The translations under genes and the position numbers were made by a program. Below are positions 7,862 to 14,354 of a DNA stretch of 20,147 nt, piece after piece (positions within the stretch are counted from its first letter, which is position 1; each line of letters starts with the position of its first letter). Below the pieces are notes generated by a model. It was not told the origin of the DNA. It saw only the letters and a list, made by a program, of their open reading frames with translations, and made no database searches. The stretch is from Clostridia bacterium. GTDB taxonomy: Bacteria > Bacillota_A > Clostridia > Oscillospirales > CAG-272. The stretch is taken from contig JAGBZZ010000285.1 in assembly GCA_017652965.1 (NCBI GenBank), positions 1 through 20,147 of the forward strand, given 5' to 3'.

Positions 7862-9256
7862 TCAGAATTCGTACATGGTCAGATAGCGCTTGGTGTTCTC
7901 CAGCATCTCGTCAAACAGCTTGCGGGAGGTGGGCATATCCAGGGTGTTTTGCGGGTCGTTGATAAAGGCCTCAAAGGCAAGCGAGAGGTCACGCGTTCTC
8001 ACCGCCTCCACCAGCATCTGCTGATTGGTCACGATCCGCTCGGTCAGCCCAAGGATGGGGGCGGGCATCTCGCCCGCAAACATCGGCACAACACTGCCCG
8101 AGGTAAAGTAGGCGTTGGTCTCCACCACCGCGCCAAGCGGCAGATTCGGGATCTGCCCGCGGTTCGGGAGGTTGACGTTGGTGACAAGATCCCCAAGCCC
8201 CAAAACCGCCTTCATCTGCTGAACGCCAAGCTCTCCCGAGCGATAGATGTCAAAGCGTTGCTCGCGCCTTGCCATCCGCTCACCGCGTGCGGCAAGCTCA
8301 CGGGCGCGCTCACGCCGCCAGCTGACGGGCGTCAGGCTGAAGCCCCAGCTGTCGACCGTTTCGGGATCCTTCATATACCAGGAGGCAGGGCAGAACTCGG
8401 CCAGGTGGCGGTCACCCGCCGCCGCGATATAGCCGTAACGGAGGAAAAGGTCAAACTTCACGCGCTGGTCGCACTTGAAGTATTTGTTGATCCAGCTTTG
8501 CCCGGCCTTTTCGCGGCCGTGCCCGGTCTTCTGATACTTTTCGCAAAAGGCGCGGTAAATGGGGAAGACGTCGATATCCCGCCAGGTGGCGGCTGTCAGC
8601 CAGGTGAAGTGGTTGATGCCGATGACGTCCACCTTGATATCCCCATGCTCCACCCCCTCGATCCCCGCGATGTCGCAGAGGGCATCCACAAGCACCTCCT
8701 GCGTACCGAAGACCTCGTGACAGCATCCGATCGCACGGATCTTTGGGAAGGTCTTATACAGCATATCGGTGCAGACCGTCATGGGGTTCGTGTAGTTGAT
8801 GACCCATGCCTTCGGGCAGTACCGCTCGATAAGCTTAGCGTACTCCTCAAAGATCGGCAGGGTGCGCAGGGCACGCACAAGCCCGCCAAGACCCACCGTG
8901 TCGCCCACCGCCTGGTAGATGCCGTATTTTTCGGGCGTGTGCACGTCGCTTTCCATCTCGTCAAAGGTGCCGGGCAGGATCGAGATCATCACGAAATCCG
9001 CACCCGTCAGCGCCTCCTCGGCGCTTTCTGCCGCGACGTAGGTCAAATTGTCGTATTGCGGATAGTGATAGCGGATATCGTTGCCGATGATGGCGTTCTG
9101 CCTGGCTGCCTCGTGGTCGATATCGTAAAGATACACGGTTCCCGAAACAGTCGGCTCCAGTGCCAGGTCGCTCATCAGGTTCCAGGCCCACCCGCGTGAG
9201 CCGCCGCCGATATAGGCGATCTTGATCTCCCTGGCGGTTCCGTTTTCGTAATACAT
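7862..9256 (-). CDS. GH4 family NAD+/metal-dependent glycosidase, alpha-glucosidase-type motif
   Basis: The 464-aa protein is a GH4 enzyme. GH4 enzymes open glycosidic bonds by NAD+-dependent oxidation at C3, elimination and re-reduction, with a divalent metal. Visible are the Rossmann motif IGGGSRG (16-22), GADFVMISI (85-93), NYTNP (154-158), the metal-binding CHEV (Cys179-Val182) and GINHF (213-217). In GH4, the residues after this Cys mark subgroups: CHEV is associated with alpha-glucosidases, CHSV with alpha-galactosidases, CHG with alpha-glucuronidases, CDMP and CN-P with 6-phospho enzymes (recalled, not searched). So an unphosphorylated alpha-glucoside is the best guess. The ATG at 9256 has AAAAGGAGA at 9261-9269; a longer frame to 9349 would start upstream of the promoter. 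It is divergent from an AraC regulator that probably controls it. Confidence 0.9.
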   Translation of the reverse strand: MYYENGTAREIKIAYIGGGSRGWAWNLMSDLALEPTVSGTVYLYDIDHEAARQNAIIGNDIRYHYPQYDNLTYVAAESAEEALTGADFVMISILPGTFDEMESDVHTPEKYGIYQAVGDTVGLGGLVRALRTLPIFEEYAKLIERYCPKAWVINYTNPMTVCTDMLYKTFPKIRAIGCCHEVFGTQEVLVDALCDIAGIEGVEHGDIKVDVIGINHFTWLTAATWRDIDVFPIYRAFCEKYQKTGHGREKAGQSWINKYFKCDQRVKFDLFLRYGYIAAAGDRHLAEFCPASWYMKDPETVDSWGFSLTPVSWRRERARELAARGERMARREQRFDIYRSGELGVQQMKAVLGLGDLVTNVNLPNRGQIPNLPLGAVVETNAYFTSGSVVPMFAGEMPAPILGLTERIVTNQQMLVEAVRTRDLSLAFEAFINDPQNTLDMPTSRKLFDEMLENTKRYLTMYEF

Positions 9257-9272
9257 AACGTCTCCTTTTTGG

Positions 9273-9283
9273 CCGCAGTGCGG
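9273..9283. promoter_or_regulatory. Short palindrome in the GH4 leader
   Basis: CCGCA-G-TGCGG is a perfect inverted repeat between the predicted GH4 transcription start (about 9290) and its Shine-Dalgarno (9261-9269). It could be an operator or a small RNA hairpin. Role unproven. Confidence 0.35.
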
Positions 9284-9296
9284 TATTTTCAAGCCT

Positions 9297-9325
9297 ATCA
9301 TACAACAAAATACGCATAAAAACAA
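9297..9325 (-). promoter_or_regulatory. Promoter of the GH4 gene
   Basis: On the minus strand, TTGTTT (9325-9320) and TATGAT (9302-9297) are 17 nt apart. Both boxes are imperfect, as expected for a promoter that needs an activator. Its -35 is only 9 nt from the opposite-facing -35 of the AraC gene. Confidence 0.6.
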
Positions 9326-9334
9326 GTAAATATC

Positions 9335-9363
9335 TTGACTGAATGCCAAAAATGTTATACTAT
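9335..9363 (+). promoter_or_regulatory. Promoter of the AraC regulator gene
   Basis: TTGACT (9335-9340) is followed by overlapping -10 candidates, TATACT (9356-9361, spacing 15) and TACTAT (9358-9363, spacing 17). The two back-to-back promoters share about 30 bp, so one bound AraC dimer could affect both. Confidence 0.55.
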
Positions 9364-9395
9364 ATTGATATCACATGGGCAGGGAGGGGCTTTTC

Positions 9396-10187
9396 ATGGC
9401 CGAGACGTATACCGATACCCTGATGGATCTGCGCATCGATTATGCCGCCAATCACCCGGGCGGCCGTATGGACGCCGTGCATTACCACGATGCGTACGAG
9501 ATCTATATCCTCGAGAGGGGAGAGCGCAATTATCTGATCGACGGCACGCTTGTCAGCCTTGCCGCAGGGGAGATCGCCCTCATTCGCCCCTTTGAAATGC
9601 ACTCGACCGACGGCAGTGCCTATAGCCGCTACGTCCTCTACTTTAAGGAAGCCTATCTTGACCGCTACTTTTCTGCCGAGGGGAAGAGGATCCTGCTTTC
9701 TCTTTTTGAAACGAAAAAGCTATCCACCGATCCCGAGCGGTACGCAAGGCTAACCTCCCTCCTTTTGGAGCTGAACAGTCACCGCGAGGACTTTCTGCTT
9801 CTCGGTGAGATCCTGCGGCTTCTCCTTTCCTGCCGCGCGCTTTCCGCACGGCAGGAGAGGGAGGGGGGAAGCCTTGGGCAAAGGATCACGGCCTATCTTA
9901 GCGAGCATTCCCTGGCCTTTGAGGGGCTGGACAAGCTGGCCGCCCGCTTTTTTATCACCAAGCCTCACCTTTGCCGCACCTTCAAGCGGGAGACCGGGAT
10001 TTCGGTCATGACCTACGTCAACACGCAAAAGCTGCAGCACGCGGCGGATGAGCTGCGCTTTACCCGCAAAAGCATGAAAAGGATCGCGGCCGATTGCGGC
10101 TTCCATTCCTCGGTCTATTTCTGCAAGCTCTTCAAGGAGAGGCTGGGGCTTTCCCCGGGGGAATACCGCCGTCGCCATCAGCTGTAA
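9396..10187 (+). CDS. AraC family transcriptional regulator (cupin sensor plus double HTH)
   Basis: The 263-aa protein has an N-terminal AraC-type cupin sugar-sensing domain (about 10-95) with VHYHDAYEIYILERGE (His29, His31) and LIRPFEMHS (His69). A linker follows, then a C-terminal AraC/XylS DNA-binding domain (about 165-260). The first helix-turn-helix is around LDKLAARFFITKPHLCRTF (178-196). The second is around MKRIAADCGFHSSVYFCKLF (227-246), ending in the signature GLSPGEYRRR. I chose the ATG at 9396 because AGGGAGG (9381-9387) lies 8 nt upstream; the in-frame ATG at 9375 has no such site. It most likely activates the divergent GH4 gene in response to a sugar, which is the usual arrangement, but its targets are not shown by the sequence. 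Confidence 0.92.
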   Translation: MAETYTDTLMDLRIDYAANHPGGRMDAVHYHDAYEIYILERGERNYLIDGTLVSLAAGEIALIRPFEMHSTDGSAYSRYVLYFKEAYLDRYFSAEGKRILLSLFETKKLSTDPERYARLTSLLLELNSHREDFLLLGEILRLLLSCRALSARQEREGGSLGQRITAYLSEHSLAFEGLDKLAARFFITKPHLCRTFKRETGISVMTYVNTQKLQHAADELRFTRKSMKRIAADCGFHSSVYFCKLFKERLGLSPGEYRRRHQL

Positions 10188-10225
10188 AATATCCCCGCCC
10201 GCAGGCAGAAAATCCGCAAAAGCCC

Positions 10226-10254
10226 TTGCTTTTTTACTACACACGTAGTAAAAT
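10226..10254 (+). promoter_or_regulatory. Promoter of the DMT permease gene with overlapping palindromic operator
   Basis: TTGCTT (10226-10231) and TAAAAT (10249-10254) are 17 nt apart. A perfect 9-bp inverted repeat, TTTTACTAC (10232-10240) and GTAGTAAAA (10245-10253) with a 4-nt centre, fills the spacer and overlaps the -10. The TACTAC...GTAGTA arrangement resembles operators of BlaI/MecI/CopY-type winged-helix repressors (recalled, not searched). Confidence 0.75.
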
Positions 10255-10284
10255 ATACGTAACGTCTCAAAGGAATTTCAAGCC

Positions 10285-11205
10285 ATGCAGATGAACCGAA
10301 AAAGCACCGCCTATGCGGGGCTTATCCTCGTGATCTTTCTCTGGGGTGCCGCCCCACAGCTGACCCTATATTTTTACGATTATTTTTCCCCCACTATCCG
10401 GGTGGCCATCGGTTCGCTGACAAGCGGCCTTGCTATGCTGCTTATCTCGTGGCATCGGCTCCCCCTTCTTAGCCGCCGCTATTTTAAGCTGGCCGTGCCC
10501 ACCGGGGTCTTTCTCGGCGCGGCCGACATTTTGCAAAAGATCGGCCTGCAGTATACCACCCCCACAAACTACGCCTTTCTCGAAAACCTTTCGGTGGTGG
10601 TCGTGCCGATCCTTCTTTTCTTCCTCGTCAAAAAACGGCCGACGCTTCTGACCCTTCTTGCCGTGCTTCTTTGCCTTGCCTCCTCGCTTGTGCTGACGGG
10701 GGTGCTGCGTGCGGGTGGCGGCTTCGGCGCAGGGGATATCCTTTGTGCGCTTTCCGGGATGCTCTACGGGGTCAACATTGCCGTTACCGGGGTCTATGCC
10801 AAGGACGTGTGCGTGTCACTGTATCTGAGCATCCAGCTTCTGACGGTGGCCGTGCTCGGCTTCCTTTCTGCCGTTCTTCTTGACGCTATGGGGGTTGAGC
10901 CGATCCTTTTGACCACCGATATCCGACAGTACCTTCTGCTCATCCTGATGGTGCTTACCGTCTCGACCCTTGGATGGCTGATCCGCACGGCCGCCATGAA
11001 AAAGGTGGATCCGACGGTGGTGGCTGTCATGATGCCCTTTTCCGCCGTAGTGACGGTTTTTATCTCGGTGCTTGCCGGCACCGATACCCTCTCCCTGTCG
11101 CTCTTCGTCGGGGCGGTACTGGGGCTTGCGGCCATTCTCCTTTCCGGGCTTGGTGAGCGGGATGTGCGCAAAAAGAAGGAAGATAGTAAACAAAACGTTA
11201 CCTGA
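10285..11205 (+). CDS. DMT superfamily (EamA-type) permease
   Basis: The 306-aa protein has ten hydrophobic segments arranged as two repeated five-helix EamA units. The first begins at AYAGLILVIFLWGAAPQ and the second near GDILCALSGMLYGVNIAV. The C-terminus is a short basic tail (RDVRKKKEDSKQ). Family members export or import amino acids, purines, sugars or drugs across the cytoplasmic membrane. Features such as LQYTTPTNYAFLENLSVVVVP are typical of the substrate-path helices. The start at 10285 has AAAGGA (10269-10274) 10 nt upstream; an ATG at 10291 is an alternative. The palindrome across its promoter indicates repression until a ligand appears. The next gene starts 46 nt later and has only a weak promoter of its own, so partial co-transcription is possible. 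Substrate unknown. Confidence 0.88.
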   Translation: MQMNRKSTAYAGLILVIFLWGAAPQLTLYFYDYFSPTIRVAIGSLTSGLAMLLISWHRLPLLSRRYFKLAVPTGVFLGAADILQKIGLQYTTPTNYAFLENLSVVVVPILLFFLVKKRPTLLTLLAVLLCLASSLVLTGVLRAGGGFGAGDILCALSGMLYGVNIAVTGVYAKDVCVSLYLSIQLLTVAVLGFLSAVLLDAMGVEPILLTTDIRQYLLLILMVLTVSTLGWLIRTAAMKKVDPTVVAVMMPFSAVVTVFISVLAGTDTLSLSLFVGAVLGLAAILLSGLGERDVRKKKEDSKQNVT

Positions 11206-11226
11206 TGTATGCAAAAACTTTATCAT
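11198..11226 (+). promoter_or_regulatory. Possible weak promoter for the Gfo/Idh/MocA gene
   Basis: TTACCT (11198-11203) and TATCAT (11221-11226) are 17 nt apart in an AT-rich patch after the DMT gene. There is no terminator between the genes, so readthrough from the DMT promoter is an alternative. Confidence 0.35.
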
Positions 11227-11251
11227 AAAACAAAACCGGGAGGATACCACC

Positions 11252-12499
11252 GTGCCTAAGAAGATCACAGCCGTTCTCATCGGCGCAGGGTCGCGCGGGA
11301 TGGGCTATGCCCGCACCGCCAAGAATTCCTTTGAGGAGCTTTACGATATCGTTGCCGTGGCCGAGCCTATCGAGTGCCGCCGCAACTACGTGCGCGACCT
11401 GTACGCGATCCCCGAGGAGAGGGTCTATAACGATTGGACCGAGGTCCTTGCCGAGGGCAAGATCGCCGATGCCGCCATCATCTGTACGATGGACAGAGAC
11501 CATTTTGCCCCCACCATGAAGGCCATCGAGCTTGGCTATGACATCATGCTGGAAAAGCCGATCGCCCCGACCCCCGAGGAGTGCGCCGCCATCACCAAGG
11601 CCGCAAACGAAAAGGGCGTCAAGGTGCTGATCTGCCATGTGCTTCGCTTTACCCCCTTCTACTGCCGTATGAAGCAGCTGATCCTCGAGGGGGCGATCGG
11701 GGACGTGCAGGTGGTCGAGCAGGTCGAGCATGTCGGCCTTATCCACCAGTCCCACAGCTTTGTGCGCGGCAAATGGGGCAACAGCGGCCGCGCCTCCACC
11801 ATGCTCCTGCAGAAGTCCTGCCACGATATCGATATCATGCAGTGGCTGATCGACAAAAAGTGCGAGAAGGTCTCCTCCTTTGGCTCGCTGAAGTATTTCA
11901 CCGAGGAAAACGCCCCTGCCGGTGCGCCCGAGAGATGCCTTGACGGGTGCCCCGCCGAGGCGACCTGCCCCTACCATGCCGGAAAGATCTACATTGAGGG
12001 CAGCAAGCATACAAGAGGCTGGTTTGACCGTGCCGCCACCAAGATGCTTGCCCCCACCGAGGCCGACATCCGCGAGGCGCTGGCCACCACCAACTACGGC
12101 CGCTGTGTCTTCCGCTGTGACAATGACGTCGTGGATCGCCAGGTCGTGAATATGGAGTTTGAGGGCGGGATCGTTGCCTCCTTCACCATGGCGGCCTTCA
12201 ACGGCTGGGGGAACGGCCGCTTTGTGCGCGTGATGGGCACCAAGGGTATGCTCAGCGCCGCCAGCGGTGACAAGGAGATCCGCTATCAGAACGCGATGAC
12301 CGATGAGGTCACCATGATCCCCGTGGTCGGCGGTGAGGGTGCCGATACCGTCCTTGGCGGCCATGGCGGCGGTGACAGCGGTATTATGAGCGTGTTCAGC
12401 CTGCTTGTCTCGAACGAGTACGACGGGCTTTCGGCCGCCACCATCGAAACCTCCTGCAAAAACCACATGATCGTTTTTGCCGCCGAGGAGGCAAAGTAG
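11252..12499 (+). CDS. Gfo/Idh/MocA family oxidoreductase, possibly shortened by a TAG
   Basis: The 415-aa protein is an NAD(P)-dependent sugar or inositol dehydrogenase-type enzyme. The Rossmann motif VLIGAGSRGMG (8-18) and the catalytic-region EKP (101-103, Lys102) are clear. The C-terminal alpha/beta domain carries a CX3CX5C cluster (Cys229, Cys233, Cys239), a candidate metal site. The start is GTG at 11252 with GGGAGGA 7 nt upstream; the frame extends further back but overlaps the DMT gene. The reading frame stops at TAG 12497-12499, yet continues in frame for 17 sense codons (KNCVVDVVEFAARYGIQ) to TAA 12551-12553. This tail resembles the normal C-terminal end of such enzymes, and the following hairpin fits the later stop. 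Substrate is not predictable. In a glycosidase locus it may oxidise a released sugar. Confidence 0.88.
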   Translation: MPKKITAVLIGAGSRGMGYARTAKNSFEELYDIVAVAEPIECRRNYVRDLYAIPEERVYNDWTEVLAEGKIADAAIICTMDRDHFAPTMKAIELGYDIMLEKPIAPTPEECAAITKAANEKGVKVLICHVLRFTPFYCRMKQLILEGAIGDVQVVEQVEHVGLIHQSHSFVRGKWGNSGRASTMLLQKSCHDIDIMQWLIDKKCEKVSSFGSLKYFTEENAPAGAPERCLDGCPAEATCPYHAGKIYIEGSKHTRGWFDRAATKMLAPTEADIREALATTNYGRCVFRCDNDVVDRQVVNMEFEGGIVASFTMAAFNGWGNGRFVRVMGTKGMLSAASGDKEIRYQNAMTDEVTMIPVVGGEGADTVLGGHGGGDSGIMSVFSLLVSNEYDGLSAATIETSCKNHMIVFAAEEAK

Positions 12500-12566
12500 A
12501 AGAACTGTGTCGTGGATGTTGTCGAGTTTGCCGCCCGCTACGGCATCCAATAAAAGATCTATACCG

Positions 12567-12594
12567 CCTGCGTGCTTCCTTTGGGGCACGCAGG
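12567..12594 (+). terminator. Hairpin after the oxidoreductase gene, terminator-like without strong T tract
   Basis: CCTGCGTGC (12567-12575) and GCACGCAGG (12586-12594) form a perfect 9-bp stem with a 10-nt loop. It is followed by TAATATTTA rather than a T run, so it may be a weak terminator, attenuator or mRNA-stability hairpin. It begins 14 nt after the TAA at 12551. GTGCTT (12572-12577) and TAATAT (12595-12600) are 17 nt apart, so a weak promoter for the next gene could overlap it. Confidence 0.5.
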
Positions 12595-12605
12595 TAATAT
12601 TTACG

Positions 12606-12633
12606 TAAGGAGTGTGACGCCCCCCGGGGTGTC
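12606..12633 (+). promoter_or_regulatory. Shine-Dalgarno followed by a hairpin ahead of the DUF4091 start
   Basis: TAAGGAG (12606-12612) is followed by a 7-bp stem, 12616-12622 with 12627-12633 (one G-T pair). If folded, the distance from the Shine-Dalgarno to the ATG at 12644 falls from 31 to about 13 nt. Functional meaning is inferred. Confidence 0.35.
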
Positions 12634-12643
12634 GTATACAGCT

Positions 12644-14326
12644 ATGATCCGTACAAAGCTTGTATCGGGGCTTGAAAAGGTATTCGCCGACGGGCGGATC
12701 GAGGACTATGCCCCCTTAAAGACGCTTTCGCTTCTTCGCGGTGAGCGCGTAGCCTTTCAGGTAATCTTAGAGATGCAGTGCCGCGAGGAGGGGAATAACT
12801 TTCCCGTCCTCCTTGAGCCTACCCTTTCGGGTGCGCTGGCCGGGTACGCCACCCTGCGCACGGTCGGCCAGGTGCCTGCCCTTGTCAACGGCCGCGCCAC
12901 CCCGGATGCCGACTATATCACCCGCGGCCCCTGCCTGATGCCGGATATCCTTCTCCCGCTTTCCTACCGCGGGTGCATCGTGGCACCCCCCTATAACCTG
13001 GTGTCGCTCTACGTAGAGCTGGACGTGCCCGCCGATGCTGCCGAGATCGGGGAAAGCGAGCTTACCGTGACCCTCACCCGCCGCTATATGGACCCCGACC
13101 GCACCGACCCCGAGCCCATCCGCTTCAGCGAAACGCTGACGGTTTCCTTGATCGATGCCGTTTTGCCGGAGCGCCGTCTTTTGTTTGCCCAGTGGTTTCA
13201 CTCGGACTGTCTTGCCGAGTATTACGGGGTGGAGAAGTGGTCGGATGCGCATTTTGACATCATCCGCCGCTTTGCCGCCACGGCAAAGCGAAACGGCTTT
13301 TCGATGATCTTTACCCCGCTTGTGACCCCGCCGCTTGACAACGTGTACGACACCCGTGACCTTCAGCTGGCCGACGTCACCGTGACCGAGGACGGCTATG
13401 CCTTCGGGTGGGATAAGCTTACGCGCTTCCTTTCGGTCGTGGACGAGGTGGGGATCCCGTACCTGGAGATCGGCCATCTCTTCACCCAGGGCGGGGCGGC
13501 CGCGGCTACCAAGGTCATGGGGATGAAAAACGGGGAGTACGTCCGTCTCTTCCCGAAGGGCACCCCGTGCGATGACCCCGAGTATACGAGGTTTTTGCGC
13601 GCCATGCTTTCCTCCTTCCTCTCCTATATGCGTGCCCGCGGGGACGATAGCCGTTGCTATTTCCACATCTCGGATGAGCCGACGGCCGCAAGCCTTGATA
13701 CCTATATGCGTGCCAAGGCCTCGGTGGCCGATCTTCTCTCGGGCTATCCCATCATGGATGCCCTTTCGCACTATGAGTTTTACGAGTGCGGTGCGGTGGA
13801 AAAGCCGATCGTGCTTCTTGACCATCTGCAGGAGTTTATCGACCATAACGTGGAGGGGCTTTGGACCTACAACTGCCTTGTGCCGGATCACGGCTATTCC
13901 AATCGCTTCCTCTCATTGACCCTGCCGCGCAACCGCTCGATCTCGCTTCTTCTCTACAAATTCCGCATTGAGGGCTTCTTGCACTGGGGCTATAACTTCT
14001 ATAACAACGCCGGCTCTGCCGATGGGATCAATCCCTTCTTGGATACTGCCTCGGGCGGCATGTTCCCGTCCGGGGATGCCTTCTCGGTCTATCCCGGCGC
14101 GGGCGGCAGGCCGTTTGAGTCCTTGCGGCTTGTCACCTTCCACGAGGCACTCGAGGATCTTGCCGCCTATGAGCTTTGCGAGAGCCTCTACTCGCGCGCC
14201 GAGGTGATCGCCGCTCTCGAGGAGGAGCTTGGCGACGAGATCCGTACCAATACCTATCTGAATACCGTGGCCGATATGCACCGTGTGCGTGAGCGCATCA
14301 ATCGCATGATCGCCAAGAGGGTGTAA
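12644..14326 (+). CDS. DUF4091 / GH123-like putative glycoside hydrolase
   Basis: The 560-aa protein begins MIRTKLVSGLEKVF, the usual opening of DUF4091 proteins. A beta-sandwich-like N-terminal part (about 1-175) leads to a TIM-barrel region with YFHISDEP (Asp344-Glu345). This Asp-Glu pair corresponds to the catalytic pair of GH123 beta-N-acetylgalactosaminidases, which use the substrate acetamido group. The C-terminal DUF4091 part contains GLWTYNCLVP, LLLYKFRIEGFLHWGYN and the ending LRLVTFHEALEDLAAYEL. There is no signal peptide. The ATG at 12644 has no Shine-Dalgarno at normal distance: TAAGGAG is at 12606-12612, with a GC-rich hairpin between. GTG at 12614 or 12629 are in-frame alternatives. 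The gene 28 nt downstream is GH36-like, so the two probably form an operon acting on the same glycan. Confidence 0.78.
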   Translation: MIRTKLVSGLEKVFADGRIEDYAPLKTLSLLRGERVAFQVILEMQCREEGNNFPVLLEPTLSGALAGYATLRTVGQVPALVNGRATPDADYITRGPCLMPDILLPLSYRGCIVAPPYNLVSLYVELDVPADAAEIGESELTVTLTRRYMDPDRTDPEPIRFSETLTVSLIDAVLPERRLLFAQWFHSDCLAEYYGVEKWSDAHFDIIRRFAATAKRNGFSMIFTPLVTPPLDNVYDTRDLQLADVTVTEDGYAFGWDKLTRFLSVVDEVGIPYLEIGHLFTQGGAAAATKVMGMKNGEYVRLFPKGTPCDDPEYTRFLRAMLSSFLSYMRARGDDSRCYFHISDEPTAASLDTYMRAKASVADLLSGYPIMDALSHYEFYECGAVEKPIVLLDHLQEFIDHNVEGLWTYNCLVPDHGYSNRFLSLTLPRNRSISLLLYKFRIEGFLHWGYNFYNNAGSADGINPFLDTASGGMFPSGDAFSVYPGAGGRPFESLRLVTFHEALEDLAAYELCESLYSRAEVIAALEEELGDEIRTNTYLNTVADMHRVRERINRMIAKRV

Positions 14327-14354
14327 GCCCGAATTTCTCGAAAGGAGATTTTAT

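Noticed and set aside
11186..11201. GTAAAC...CGTTAC patch resembling a catabolite (cre) or LacI-type operator between the DMT and oxidoreductase genes
   Set aside because: Only four bases pair in the arms, and it does not fit the cre consensus. It overlaps the end of the DMT coding sequence.
12497..12499. Genome-wide TAG reassignment
   Set aside because: The esterase gene ends with TAG at 2618-2616 immediately before a strong terminator, and no other gene contains an internal TAG. Reassignment is unlikely.
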